From: Candidatus Krumholzibacteriota bacterium
GTDB lineage: Bacteria; Krumholzibacteriota; Krumholzibacteriia; JACNKJ01
Assembly: GCA_016933175.1 (NCBI GenBank)
Contig: JAFGBK010000022.1
Coordinates: 1 to 64,000, forward strand
DNA length: 64,000 nucleotides
Direction: 5' to 3'
Shown here: one piece after another, positions 8,054-18,000 of the stretch
Layout: each line of letters starts with the position of its first letter
How positions within the stretch are numbered: position 1 is the stretch's first letter
Position numbers and translations under genes: made by a program
The notes under the pieces: generated by a model
What the model was told of the DNA's origin: nothing
Databases searched by the model: none
What the model saw: only the letters and a program-made list of their open reading frames with translations

Positions 8054-8677
8054 TCAGCCCGGGAAGGCCTCCTCCAGCGCGGCCGCGAGTTCCGCCAGCT
8101 TCCCCGCGAAGAAGTGGTCGGCGCCTTCGATCCAGCGCAGCGTGCTGGGCGGCGCGGCGCGCTCGGCGACGCGCGCCAGCTCGGCCGGATCGCAGTGCTG
8201 GTCCTCGGTGCCGTGCAGGAAGAGCTTGGGCAGGGCGCAGTCGGCGAGGAAGTCCAGCTCGGCCCAGGCCACCGGCGTGCCCACGGCCGTCAGGGAGGCG
8301 ACGGCGCCGTCCGCCGCGCCCACGCGCAGGGCGATCCAGGCCCCGAAGCTGAAGCCCAGCAGGTGGACGGGCCCGCGCGTCTCGGCGCGGAGCCAGGCCA
8401 GGGCCGCGCGCGCGTCGTCCTGCTCGCCCTGGCCGTCGTCGAAGAAGCCGGCGCTGGCGCCCGCGCCGCGGAAGTTGACGCGGAGCGTCGCCAGGCCGCG
8501 CCCCGCGCAGACGCGCTGGCAGGCGTGTATCACCTTGCTGCGCATGTGCCCGCCCCAGAGCGTGTGGGGGTGGAGCAGGAGGCAGGCGCCCGCCGCCGGC
8601 GCGGCCGGCGGGAGAAAGAGCGCATCCAGGGGGCCGGCGGGGCCGGGGATCGTGCAGGGTGCTTCGCGGGCGGGCAT
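8054..8677 (-). CDS. Alpha/beta hydrolase (dienelactone-hydrolase/YqfA-like)
   Basis: This encodes 207 residues. The nucleophile elbow is GFSFGAW (serine in the middle), the acid position is probably in LHGTEDQHCDP, and the catalytic His is in IEGADHFF. These are spaced as in small cytosolic alpha/beta hydrolases related to DUF1100/CocE-like proteins. The early LLLHPHTLWGGHMRSKV with later RVNFRGAGASAG supplies the oxyanion-hole region typical of this group. The substrate is unknown. It is monocistronic, convergent with the upstream lipoprotein gene and divergent from the small membrane-protein pair. A TATACT lies only a few bases before the start codon. Confidence 0.85.
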   Translation of the reverse strand: MPAREAPCTIPGPAGPLDALFLPPAAPAAGACLLLHPHTLWGGHMRSKVIHACQRVCAGRGLATLRVNFRGAGASAGFFDDGQGEQDDARAALAWLRAETRGPVHLLGFSFGAWIALRVGAADGAVASLTAVGTPVAWAELDFLADCALPKLFLHGTEDQHCDPAELARVAERAAPPSTLRWIEGADHFFAGKLAELAAALEEAFPG

Positions 8678-8683
8678 GGCGGC

Positions 8684-8689
8684 AGTATA
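8684..8689 (-). promoter_or_regulatory. Possible -10 element of a leaderless transcript
   Basis: TATACT on the minus strand ends six bases before the ATG at 8677, and no Shine-Dalgarno sequence fits in between. If functional, the transcript would start at or next to the start codon. No convincing -35 is present. Confidence 0.3.
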
Positions 8690-8852
8690 GCCGCCCGTGC
8701 ACCACGCTGCCAGGGGCGGGCGCCCGCGCGCAGCCAGGAGTCGCGCGTGCGGGGCGGGCGCGGTCGACCGGCGCCTCCGCGCCGGCGGCGAGGCGGCGCG
8801 TCACGCCGGCTTCCCGCTTGACGGGGCGCGGCGGCGCGGTTCTTATGGATCC

Positions 8853-9383
8853 ATGCTCGGTGTCCTGGCCGCCCTCCTGGTCCTCTTCCTGCTCCTCGCG
8901 GCCGCCCTCCTCGCCCGGCCCGGGCGGGGACGCGGCGCGCGCTGCGGGGCCGCCGCGTCCCTGGCCGCCGCGCTCCTGCTGCCCGCGCTGATTCTCGTCG
9001 CGAGGCCCCCGGCGGCCCTGCCCAGCGCCCTGGGGCCACCGCCCGTCCGGGATCTGCTGATCACCAGCCACCTCCTGCCGGCGGCGATCCTGGCGATGCT
9101 CCTCGCCGGAGCCCTGGCGCTGCGCCTCCGCGCCGGGCGGCGCTTGGCGAATGGGGCGCGTCGAGGCGCGCCGGCTGACGGCGCCTCCTCCACGCCCGGC
9201 CGCGCCCGCGTGGCGGCCGGCTTCCACGCCGGCGCGGCGCTCCTTGCCGCGGCCGCAGCCCTGGAGGCCCTGGCCCTGGATCGCTGGCTCCACCGCGACG
9301 GCGCCGGCGCGCTGCTGGCCGTGGCCTGCCTCGGCCTGGCGGCCGTGCTGTCCCTGCTGCCGCGGGGGGAGGCGGAGCCGTGA
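8853..9383 (+). CDS. Small multi-pass membrane protein
   Basis: This encodes 176 residues with about five hydrophobic segments (1-20, 28-48, 62-85, 118-138 and 145-165 approximately) separated by arginine-rich loops. ATG at 8853 is the first start giving a membrane protein from residue 1; upstream in-frame codons read as a low-complexity Arg/Gly/Ala stretch and were left out. The stop overlaps the GTG of the next gene in a GTGA quartet, so the two are coupled and may form a complex. No family was recognised. Confidence 0.5.
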   Translation: MLGVLAALLVLFLLLAAALLARPGRGRGARCGAAASLAAALLLPALILVARPPAALPSALGPPPVRDLLITSHLLPAAILAMLLAGALALRLRAGRRLANGARRGAPADGASSTPGRARVAAGFHAGAALLAAAAALEALALDRWLHRDGAGALLAVACLGLAAVLSLLPRGEAEP

Positions 9384-10204
9384 GCGGCGCCGTCACATTC
9401 TACGAGAACGCCGGCAGCCTGCGCTGGCTGCTGCCCGAGATCGCGTGGGCGGCGCTGATCCTGGGCCTCTGGGCCCTGGCGGCCATGGGGCGGCGCGCGG
9501 ACCGGGCCGCGCCCTACCTCGCCGCCGCGGGCCTGGCGGCGGTCCTCGCCGTGTGCCTGGCCGTCCGCCGCCCGGAGCGCGTCCTCCTGGCCGAGGGGCT
9601 CCTGGCCCTGGACGGCGCGCGTCTGGTCTTTCGCCTCGTCCTGATCGGGATGGGGGGCGCGCTCCTGCTCGCGTCGGCCGGCGGCGCCCGGCCCGTCGCC
9701 GCGGCATTCGCGCGCCCCGGCGCCGCGGCCTGCGCCCGCCTGGCGGCGGCCCTGCTCGCCCTGGACCTGCTCGCGGGAACGACGGACCTGGTCCTGGCGG
9801 CCGTGCTGCTGGCCGCCTGGCTGCTGCTGGATCCGGTGGGCGGGGCCGCGCCGGCGCGCGCGGCAGCGCGGCCGTCCGCGCCCGCGTCCACGCCCGCGGG
9901 ACGGCGTCCGCTGCCTGGCGGCGCCCTGCTTCTGGCGGTCTTCCTCCACGGGGCCGTCTGGCTCTGGGCCGCCGCGGGACGCACGGGACCGGGCGCCGGA
10001 GCGGCGGCGCCGGGCGGGGCGGTCCTGGCGGCGGCCGCCCTCGCCGCGACCGGCGGTTTCGGCCTGCTGGGCCGGCCGCTGGGGGCGGTCCTGTCGCGAC
10101 CTCGCGGGGGGACGGGAACCTGGCGGCCGCTGGTCCTCGGGCTGGCCGGCCTGGCCGCCGGCGGCTTCTGCCTCTTCCGTCTGCTCGATGTCTTGGGGAA
10201 CTGA
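9380..10204 (+). CDS. Membrane protein resembling the N-terminal half of NuoN
   Basis: This encodes 274 residues with six or seven transmembrane segments, starting at a GTG that overlaps the upstream stop by four bases. The beginning (LLPEIAWAALILGLWAL, then LALDGARLVFRLVLIG) and the segment LPGGALLLAVFLHGAVWLWA recall helices 1-5 of the antiporter-like Complex I subunit N (LLPE, VDGF and the KYFLLGA..LLLYG region). The conserved Lys/Glu proton-channel residues and the second half are missing. I call this a remote resemblance, not an assignment. No nuo genes are nearby. Confidence 0.5.
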   Translation: MSGAVTFYENAGSLRWLLPEIAWAALILGLWALAAMGRRADRAAPYLAAAGLAAVLAVCLAVRRPERVLLAEGLLALDGARLVFRLVLIGMGGALLLASAGGARPVAAAFARPGAAACARLAAALLALDLLAGTTDLVLAAVLLAAWLLLDPVGGAAPARAAARPSAPASTPAGRRPLPGGALLLAVFLHGAVWLWAAAGRTGPGAGAAAPGGAVLAAAALAATGGFGLLGRPLGAVLSRPRGGTGTWRPLVLGLAGLAAGGFCLFRLLDVLGN

Positions 10205-10267
10205 GCCGGCGGGGAGTCGCGCCCGCTCGCGTGCCCGGGCAGCCGCGCCATCCGGGCCCGGCGCCGC

Positions 10268-12160
<1,893 letters not shown>

Positions 12161-12215
12161 GGCTCCCCTTGTCATGCTGATGTTCCGCGCGGGGCGGACT
12201 TTGTTACAGCGATAT

Positions 12216-12244
12216 ATTGTAAGTCATGAATTAGGTATCGAAAA
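12216..12244 (-). promoter_or_regulatory. Possible promoter of the hybrid kinase gene in an AT-rich patch
   Basis: The 70-base region 12200-12275 is much richer in A and T than its surroundings. On the minus strand TTTTCG, 17 bases and TACAAT (12221-12216) form a weak promoter. The -10 is good (5 of 6) and the -35 poor (3 of 6). Confidence 0.3.
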
Positions 12245-12280
12245 TGAAAAAAGATCAAGGGGAAAATGTCGGAAACGCCG

Positions 12281-12307
12281 GCGGCCGCCCCCGTCAGGGG
12301 CGGCCGC
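12281..12307 (-). terminator. Strong hairpin between the sugar dehydrogenase and the kinase
   Basis: GCGGCCGCCCC and GGGGCGGCCGC pair perfectly (11 bp) around a five-base loop, 35 bases after the dehydrogenase stop. The downstream T-run is short (GTTTCC), so termination may be partial or Rho-assisted. Confidence 0.45.
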
Positions 12308-12342
12308 GGTGGAAGGACGACTGGACCGGGGGCCCGCGCGGG

Positions 12343-13992
12343 CTATCCCTGCTTCTTGGCCATCTCCTCCTGGAGGCGCTTGATGTGGCCGCGGCCCATG
12401 CCCCGCACGGTGCAGTCCAGGGCCAGGAAGGCGCGGATCTTGTCGTCGTCCAGGAGATTGAAGGCGTCCACCACCAGGATGGGCTCGCCGGCGGCCCGTA
12501 CGATGGCCGCGGGATCGAGGTTCCGGTAGGCATCATGGCGGACGGCCAGGACGATGGCGTCCACGCCGGCCAGGGCCGCGTCGAGGTCGGACTGGACCCG
12601 CAGCTCCACGAGGCGCTCCTGGTTGCGGAAGAAGCGCGACCAGCTATGGTCCGGCCGGGGGTAGCTGTCCTGCTTCTCGAACTCCCACCAGTGCTCCACG
12701 TAGGGATCGTGGACGCTCATCAGGGCGCCCATCTCGGTGAGCTTGCGCACCACCAGCTCGCTGCCGCTGTAGCGGGTGTCGCCCACGTCCTCGCGGTAGG
12801 AGGCGCCCAGCAGGAGGATGCGCGCGCCGCCCACCTGCCGGCCCCGGGCCTCGAGGCCGTCCCGGACCAGGGTGGCCACGTGCAGGGCGCGGGTGTCGTT
12901 GATGTCGATGGCCAGGGGCGTGATGCGGAAGATGTCGTCCTGGAAGCCGAGGATGTGGCGGTAGGCCCACAGGCCGAGGCCGCCGTCCTTGGGCAGGCAG
13001 TAGCCGCCGATGCCGGGCCCGGGGAACATGATGTTGGAGTGGGTGGGCCGCACCTTGATGGCCTCGATGACCTTGACGATGTCCACGCCGTTGCGCTCGG
13101 CGAAGAGGCTCCACTCGTCCATGAAGGCCAGCAGCGTGGCGCGGAAGCTGTTCTCGACGATCTTGCAGGTCTCGCTCTCGATGGGGCGGTCCAGGACCGT
13201 CAGCGGGAACTCCTCCGTGTTGAGCACCTCGCGCAGGAAGGCCTCCACGCGGCGCCGGCTCTCGGCGTTGACGCCGCTGCAGACACGCCAGAAGTCGCGG
13301 ATGGACCGGACGTACTCCCGGCCGGGCATGACCCGCTCGTAGGAGTGGGCCAGCAGGGGCACCGTAGCGATTCCTCGCTCGCGGAACTTCTCCTTCATGA
13401 TGGGAAGGGCGACGTGCTCGGTGGTGCCGGGGGCCACCGTCGTCTCGATGAGCACCAGGCACCCGGCCGGGATGCGCTCGGCGATGGTGACGAAGCTCTT
13501 CTCCAGGGCCTCCATCTCCACGCGACCCGTCGCGAGGCGGCCCAGGTCCTCCTTGAGGTAGTCGCACTGGACGTCCACCACCACCACGTCGGCCAGGCGC
13601 AGCACGTCGGCGTTGTAGGTGGCGATGAGGGTCTTGCTGTCCAGGACGCAGCGCCGGATCATGGGCGCCACCTCGGGGTCCTCCGCCTTGACCGGGGCCA
13701 GGCCGCGGTTGAGCAGGGGGATCTTCCAGTAGCTGCGGGTGCTGGGCCGCTGCATGCCGATGACGAACTTGCGCCGCTGGCCCGTGGCCCGGTCCGCGGA
13801 GTCGGCGACGACGGCGGCCATGACGGCCCCGACGAAGCCCACGCCCATGACGACCACGATCTCCATGCCCGCCGCGCGCTTCTCGGCCACCAGGGCCTCC
13901 AGCCGGGCCATCTCCGCGGCGTAGTCCTCCTCCTGGGGGAGAGGAAAGGCCTCGCCCTCCGGGCTCACCGATACCAAGCGTTCGCTGTCCAC
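12343..13992 (-). CDS. UDP-glucose/GDP-mannose dehydrogenase family protein
   Basis: This encodes 549 residues, longer than the usual 430-450 because of an N-terminal extension of about 42 residues and insertions. It is expected to oxidise an NDP-sugar C6 alcohol to the uronate using two NAD+, in the cytosol, for surface polysaccharide synthesis. The Rossmann motif is GVGFVG (residues 50-55). The central domain has CKIVENSFRA (K277, N281) and the active-site Cys is C332 in GGYCLPKD. The C-terminal UDP-binding domain contains LLGASYREDVGDTRYS and HDPY. GTG at 13992 follows AAGGAGGAAAC. A 54-residue gene lies 47 bases upstream, but no other glycan gene is near. Confidence 0.9.
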   Translation of the reverse strand: MDSERLVSVSPEGEAFPLPQEEDYAAEMARLEALVAEKRAAGMEIVVVMGVGFVGAVMAAVVADSADRATGQRRKFVIGMQRPSTRSYWKIPLLNRGLAPVKAEDPEVAPMIRRCVLDSKTLIATYNADVLRLADVVVVDVQCDYLKEDLGRLATGRVEMEALEKSFVTIAERIPAGCLVLIETTVAPGTTEHVALPIMKEKFRERGIATVPLLAHSYERVMPGREYVRSIRDFWRVCSGVNAESRRRVEAFLREVLNTEEFPLTVLDRPIESETCKIVENSFRATLLAFMDEWSLFAERNGVDIVKVIEAIKVRPTHSNIMFPGPGIGGYCLPKDGGLGLWAYRHILGFQDDIFRITPLAIDINDTRALHVATLVRDGLEARGRQVGGARILLLGASYREDVGDTRYSGSELVVRKLTEMGALMSVHDPYVEHWWEFEKQDSYPRPDHSWSRFFRNQERLVELRVQSDLDAALAGVDAIVLAVRHDAYRNLDPAAIVRAAGEPILVVDAFNLLDDDKIRAFLALDCTVRGMGRGHIKRLQEEMAKKQG

Positions 13993-14039
13993 GTTTCCTC
14001 CTTGGCGTCCGGCCGCCCGGCGCGGGCGCCGTCCGGTCC

Positions 14040-14204
14040 CTACTCCTCGATGGCGACGATATGGGTGCCGTTGATCTGCACCCGGTCGCCGAGCTCCTGG
14101 ATCATCACCAGCCAGCCGTCGTCGTGGATCTCCACGATCCGGCCCTTGAAGAGGCGGTCGGGGCTGGTGATCACCTTGACCTGCATGCCCACTTCCAGCT
14201 TCAC
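14040..14204 (-). CDS. 54-residue small beta-barrel-like protein
   Basis: This is a GTG-started frame preceded by GGGAGG at the right distance and followed at 47 bases by the dehydrogenase gene. The sequence is short, hydrophilic and strand-rich: VGMQVKVITSPDRLFKGRIV, then VEIHDDGWLVMIQ and VQINGTHIVAIEE. The spacing of beta segments and the KG turn recall SH3/KOW or Sm-like small barrels, but I cannot name a family. Good codon use, a strong ribosome-binding site and clean strand pattern argue that it is real. It may be translated with the dehydrogenase. Confidence 0.7.
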   Translation of the reverse strand: MKLEVGMQVKVITSPDRLFKGRIVEIHDDGWLVMIQELGDRVQINGTHIVAIEE

Positions 14205-14278
14205 GGCGACCTCCCTGCCGGGGGCGAAAGAGGCCCCATCCTAGCCCAGCGCATGGCGCAGAGGCAAGGCGAAGGGTC

Positions 14279-14307
14279 TTTACAGCCGCCCATTCTTCGG
14301 GTATGTT
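14279..14307 (+). promoter_or_regulatory. Predicted sigma-70-type promoter of the 89-residue gene
   Basis: TTTACA (14279-14284), a 17-base spacer and TATGTT (14302-14307) match the consensus at 5 of 6 and 4 of 6 positions. The leader to ATG 14363 is about 50 bases and holds AAAGGAG. Confidence 0.55.
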
Positions 14308-14362
14308 CCTCTGCGTCGAACCCTTGCTGAGTGTGTGAAGATCCGGGGAAAGGAGCTACCAA

Positions 14363-14632
14363 ATGGCCGCCAGCTTTGCCGCTGTACTCAAGTCCTGGCA
14401 GGGGGAGGGCGTCACGATCATCAACCCCCAGAGCTACACCGTCTCCAAGATCACGGACGGCATCTCCTTCGAGTCCTACACCGCGACTCTCAGCGAGGCG
14501 GCGGATGACTACATCAAGGTGACTTTCATCCACAAGAAGAAGAACGAGGAGCAGCCCGTCGAGCAGTACATCCCGATGGCGTGGATCAAGCGCGTCAGCA
14601 TCTGGGGTGATCAGCGATACATCCAGCTCTAG
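14363..14632 (+). CDS. Conserved-looking 89-residue protein of unknown function
   Basis: ATG at 14363 follows AAAGGAGCTACCAA, and the gene has its own promoter and terminator, so it is a monocistronic, probably well expressed unit. The protein has no signal peptide or membrane segment. It is rich in predicted beta strands (VTIINPQSYTVSKI, ISFESYTATL, YIKVTFIHKKK, EQYIPMAWIKRVSIWG) with an acidic turn in the middle. I do not recognise it. It lies divergently opposite the 54-residue beta-rich protein, with about 160 bases between the two starts. Confidence 0.8.
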   Translation: MAASFAAVLKSWQGEGVTIINPQSYTVSKITDGISFESYTATLSEAADDYIKVTFIHKKKNEEQPVEQYIPMAWIKRVSIWGDQRYIQL

Positions 14633-14661
14633 CGTCGCCGGCGCATCGGGCAGGGCAACGG

Positions 14662-14694
14662 GCCGGGCCCCCGCGGGGTCCGGCATTCTCTTTG
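14662..14694 (+). terminator. Rho-independent terminator of the 89-residue gene
   Basis: GCCGGGCCCC pairs with GGGGTCCGGC (one G-T pair) around CGC, followed by ATTCTCTTTG. It lies 30 bases after the stop codon. Confidence 0.6.
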
Positions 14695-14737
14695 CGCTGG
14701 ATCGCCGCGCCCGGCGGGCCGCGCCGCCTTTCCGGCG

Positions 14738-16234
14738 CTAGACGCCGCGGCGGCTGAGGCGGCTGACCAGGAGCGTGGCGAACAAGGCGGCCAGGAAGGC
14801 GGGCACGAGCTCGTAGACCAGGCCCTTGAGGACGGGCGTCCGGGCCCAGACGAGCATGACGGCGAGGCCCGTCAGCATGCCGGCCAGGGCGCCGGCGCGC
14901 GTGCAGTTCCGCCACCACAGCCCCAGCAGGAGCACGGGGCCGAAGACGGCGCCCAGCCCGGCCCAGGCGTAGAGCACCAGGTGGAAGACGGTCTCCTTGG
15001 CGTAGAGGGCCAGCAGGAAGGCGAGCAGGCCCAGCATCAGCGTGGTGACCCGGCTCAGCCCCACCATGGTGCGCGACGGCAGTTCCCAGCCCAGCAGCTT
15101 GTGGCAGAGATCCTCGGCCATGGCGCTGGTGGCCACGAGGAGCTGGCTGTCGGCCGTGGACATCATGGCCGCGATGGCGGCGCTGATGAGCACGCCTGCC
15201 AGCCAGGGATGGAGCAGGGCCTGGGCCACCAGGGGCATGATGCGCTCCCGGTCGTCCAGCGCGGCGCCGGCCGGCAGGCCGGGCAGGCCGCCCTGCTGGA
15301 GCAGCGCCAGACCCACGGCGCCCACCAGGATCGCTCCCCAGAAGCTCAGGCTCGTCCAGACCAGGGCCACGCCCGTGCCGCGGCGCAGCTGGCGCGCGCT
15401 GCGCACCGCCATGAAGCGCGTGAGCAGGTGCGGCTGGCCCATGTAGCCCAGGCCGATGCCCAGGCTGCCGATGACCAGCCCCATCCAGAGGGCGCGGCCG
15501 CCTCTCCCGGCGCTGACGCGCAGCAGGTCGGGGTCCACGGCGGCGATGGCCTCGCCCAGTGGCTCGAAGCCGCCGAGGCTGATGAGGCCGACCACGGGCA
15601 GCAGGACCAGGGCCGCCACCATCAGCAGGCCCTGCACCACGTCGGTGATGGCGACGGCCAGGAATCCCCCGAGCAGCGTGTAGAGGACGATGATCCCCAC
15701 GCCCAGGGCCATGCCGGCCTCGACGGGCATCCCGAAGGCCGTCTCGAGGACCTTGCCGGCGGCCACCACCTGCGCCGACACGTAGAGCGTGTAGAAGAAG
15801 AGGATGACCAGCGTGGCCACTAGGCGCAGGGAGTGGTGCCCGTCGCCGAAGCGGTTTTCCAGGTAGTCGGGGATGGTCAGGCTGCCGTCGGCCGCGGTCG
15901 AGGCGCGCAGGCGCGGCGCGATGAAGAGCCAGGAGAAGAGGATGCCGAGGGCGCAGCCCACTGCCACCCAGAGGGCGCCGAAGCCGTCGACGAAGAAGAG
16001 GCCCGGCAGGCCGATGAGCAGCCAGGCCGACTCGCCGCTGGCCCGCTCGCTGATGGCCGCCACCCAGCCGCCGAGGCGGCGGCCGGCGAGGAAGTAGTCC
16101 TGCGGGCGGCGGTTGCTGCGCGCCGTGGCGGCGCCGATGACGAGGACGACGGCGAGGTAGCCCAGGAAACCCAGGGCCTGGGGATCCCGCAACAGGTCGG
16201 TGAAGGCGCGCCAGCCCGCCGCGATCTCGCTCAC
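14738..16234 (-). CDS. Sodium:solute symporter (SSS/PutP family)
   Basis: This encodes 498 residues with about 13 transmembrane helices, the usual size for SSS transporters that couple substrate uptake to sodium. Family signatures are visible: DYFLAGRRLGGWVAAISERASGESAW in the TM1-2 region, YTLLGGFLAVAITDVVQGLLM around TM5, and MSTADSQLLVATSAMAEDL around TM8, where a sodium-site Ser is expected. It is closest in feel to the proline/PutP subgroup, but the solute is not fixed by sequence. GTG at 16234 overlaps the stop of the 35-residue peptide gene by four bases. It is the last gene of the ten-gene run. Confidence 0.9.
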   Translation of the reverse strand: MSEIAAGWRAFTDLLRDPQALGFLGYLAVVLVIGAATARSNRRPQDYFLAGRRLGGWVAAISERASGESAWLLIGLPGLFFVDGFGALWVAVGCALGILFSWLFIAPRLRASTAADGSLTIPDYLENRFGDGHHSLRLVATLVILFFYTLYVSAQVVAAGKVLETAFGMPVEAGMALGVGIIVLYTLLGGFLAVAITDVVQGLLMVAALVLLPVVGLISLGGFEPLGEAIAAVDPDLLRVSAGRGGRALWMGLVIGSLGIGLGYMGQPHLLTRFMAVRSARQLRRGTGVALVWTSLSFWGAILVGAVGLALLQQGGLPGLPAGAALDDRERIMPLVAQALLHPWLAGVLISAAIAAMMSTADSQLLVATSAMAEDLCHKLLGWELPSRTMVGLSRVTTLMLGLLAFLLALYAKETVFHLVLYAWAGLGAVFGPVLLLGLWWRNCTRAGALAGMLTGLAVMLVWARTPVLKGLVYELVPAFLAALFATLLVSRLSRRGV

Positions 16235-16338
16235 GGCTCACCGTCCTGCCGGCGGCGGCCCGCGGCCAGCAGGCCGAAGCCCAGGACCAGGATGGCCGCG
16301 GGGGAGAGGAAGAACCAGAGCAAGGTACTCAGCGGCAC
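16231..16338 (-). CDS. 35-residue single-span membrane peptide, probable symporter accessory subunit
   Basis: GTG at 16338 follows GGGAG at five bases, and the stop overlaps the symporter start in a GTGA quartet. The peptide is one hydrophobic span (LLWFFLSPAAILVLGFGLLA) with a basic/acidic C-terminal tail (GRRRQDGEP). Size, topology and coupling match small subunits known for secondary transporters (MetS of MetPS, YhdT-like partners and the group named symporter small accessory protein). It was identified by reading the gap between two genes. The role as partner of the symporter is inferred from context. Confidence 0.65.
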   Translation of the reverse strand: MPLSTLLWFFLSPAAILVLGFGLLAAGRRRQDGEP

Positions 16339-16352
16339 GCGGGCTCCCGGGC

Positions 16353-17132
16353 TCAGCCGCCTGCGCCGGTCATGGTGCCCAGCCAGTCGTGGATCAGGAA
16401 CTGGAAGCGACCCAGCAGCAGGCTGACGCGGGCCATGACCGTGTAGCCGAAGGCGGCGCCGAAGGAAACCATCAGGAAGTAGACGCCCACGCGGCTCAGC
16501 CCGCCGAAGAGCCCCTTGTGCTCCCGCGAGAAGTAGAAGTAGACGAGCCCCGTGAAGACGCCGATCAGCACGACGAGGTTGTTCAGGGCCTCGGCCACGG
16601 TGGGCGTTCCGGCCAGCGGCGCGATGGTGGCGGAGATCTGCTCCATGGCGTTGGACTGCAGGAAGCTGTAGAGGCGCAGCCCGGCCGCCATGCCCATGAC
16701 GAAGGCCAGGGGCCAGCGGCTGAGGTAGGCGATCTTGGGGATGAGGCGCGTGAAGAAGAGGATGCCCAGGATGAGCGGGATGTAGTACATCACGTGGACG
16801 TGGTTGACCAGCTCGGCGCGCTGGATCATCTCCGGGGTCAGGGAGCCATCGATGAGGGCGTTGGCGGCGTAGGTCTGGCCGTCGAGCTCGACGCGGTCCA
16901 CCCAGACGTAGGTGAACTCCAGGAAGCGGCGCACGAAGGCCTCGGGCCACCAGATGTTGCCGCAGAGGTTCGGGTGCACCTGGCTCCAGAAGGCGACGGA
17001 CATCCAGTAAGCCGCCGAGACGCCGGTGAACAGGTGCTCGGCGAACTTGTAGAACGGGTTGTCCTTGTAGAGGAAGCTGAAGATCGCCAGGGTGAGGAAC
17101 GCGGCGCACCAGATTCCGATCGTCTCTGACAT
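16353..17132 (-). CDS. Uncharacterised multi-pass membrane protein of the MutL-DUF6754 run
   Basis: This encodes 259 residues with about seven hydrophobic segments and a larger polar loop (residues 70-105, VWVDRVELDGQTYAANALID). The first segments are FLTLAIFSFLYKDNPFYKFA and HLFTGVSAAYWMSVAF; YYIPLILGILFF and later GVFTGLVYFYFSREHKG follow. I recognise no family. ATG at 17132 has GGGAG six bases upstream, and the gene is 13 bases from its upstream neighbour, so it is part of the same transcript. Aromatic residues are unusually frequent in the membrane segments. Confidence 0.8.
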   Translation of the reverse strand: MSETIGIWCAAFLTLAIFSFLYKDNPFYKFAEHLFTGVSAAYWMSVAFWSQVHPNLCGNIWWPEAFVRRFLEFTYVWVDRVELDGQTYAANALIDGSLTPEMIQRAELVNHVHVMYYIPLILGILFFTRLIPKIAYLSRWPLAFVMGMAAGLRLYSFLQSNAMEQISATIAPLAGTPTVAEALNNLVVLIGVFTGLVYFYFSREHKGLFGGLSRVGVYFLMVSFGAAFGYTVMARVSLLLGRFQFLIHDWLGTMTGAGG

Positions 17133-17145
17133 TGTTGACTCCCGG

Positions 17146-17997
17146 CTAGAACTTCCGCTGGCGACGCCGCTCGATGTAGAAGGCGACGTTGCCGAGGATG
17201 ATCAAGAGCACCAGGACGAGATGGGCGACGCTCTGCGACGCCATGCCGCGGTTGCCCGCGCCCAGTTCCGTCAGCCAGCCCTCGTCCATCAGCAGCACCT
17301 CGAACTCGGCGGCGCCGGCCAGGCCGCCGAGGATGCCGGCGCACTGCCCCGAGCGGACGTAGGGGACCACCTCGGTCACCTGCACGGCCGTGCAGCACGT
17401 GGTCATGGGCTTGTTGTAGGGATCCGCCGCGTACTGGACCCACTCCACGGTGCCGGGGTAGCCCGCCGACAGGCTGATGATGAAGTCGATGTTCGCGAGG
17501 TTCTCGATGCCGTGCATGATGGGCCAGCTCGTCGTCGACTGGCCGCGCGTGTCCACCGGGTAGGTCCGGCTGAAGCTCTCGGCGATGGACTTGATGACGA
17601 CCTCGTTGCCCGCCTTGTAGCCCAGGTTGATGTAGTCGACGCCGTACTCGGCCTGGTACTCGCCCTCGGCGACCTCGTCGAGGATGTCGCGGCTCATGAA
17701 GAGCCCGTCGGGCCAGAGGGCCATCACGATGACCTTGTGCTGCCGCTGGAAGAGGTAGCGCAGGACCGAGCGGGCCATGGGATGCACCTCGGGCAGCGTG
17801 CTCGGTCCGTACTCGAAGGAGCAGAGGACCGTGCTGCCCTCGGGCAAGGCCGCCAGGGCCTCGTAGACCGCGCGCACGTCGGGCGAGACGGACAGTGGCT
17901 GCGTGAACGGCAGCATCAGCGGGATGAAGATGCTCAGCGCGATGACCAGGAAGATCCAGCGCCGGTCGAGGGAGCTGATTTTCTCGAACAAGTCCAT
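17146..17997 (-). CDS. Uncharacterised protein with N- and C-terminal membrane anchors
   Basis: This encodes 283 residues. One span near residues 14-32 (WIFLVIALSIFIPLML) and one near 258-276 (HLVLVLLIILGNVAFYI) flank a soluble domain of about 220 residues. The domain looks alpha/beta: GSTVLCSFEYGPSTLPEVHP, KVIVMALWPDGLF, VDYINLGYKAGNEVVI, DFIISLSAGYPGTVEWV and GQCAGILGGLAGAAEFEVLL. GYPGTVEWVQY and the final Gly-rich segment are the most motif-like. No catalytic site is assigned and no family is recognised. Three bases separate it from the upstream gene, indicating tight co-expression. Confidence 0.8.
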   Translation of the reverse strand: MDLFEKISSLDRRWIFLVIALSIFIPLMLPFTQPLSVSPDVRAVYEALAALPEGSTVLCSFEYGPSTLPEVHPMARSVLRYLFQRQHKVIVMALWPDGLFMSRDILDEVAEGEYQAEYGVDYINLGYKAGNEVVIKSIAESFSRTYPVDTRGQSTTSWPIMHGIENLANIDFIISLSAGYPGTVEWVQYAADPYNKPMTTCCTAVQVTEVVPYVRSGQCAGILGGLAGAAEFEVLLMDEGWLTELGAGNRGMASQSVAHLVLVLLIILGNVAFYIERRRQRKF

Positions 17998-18000
17998 GGC

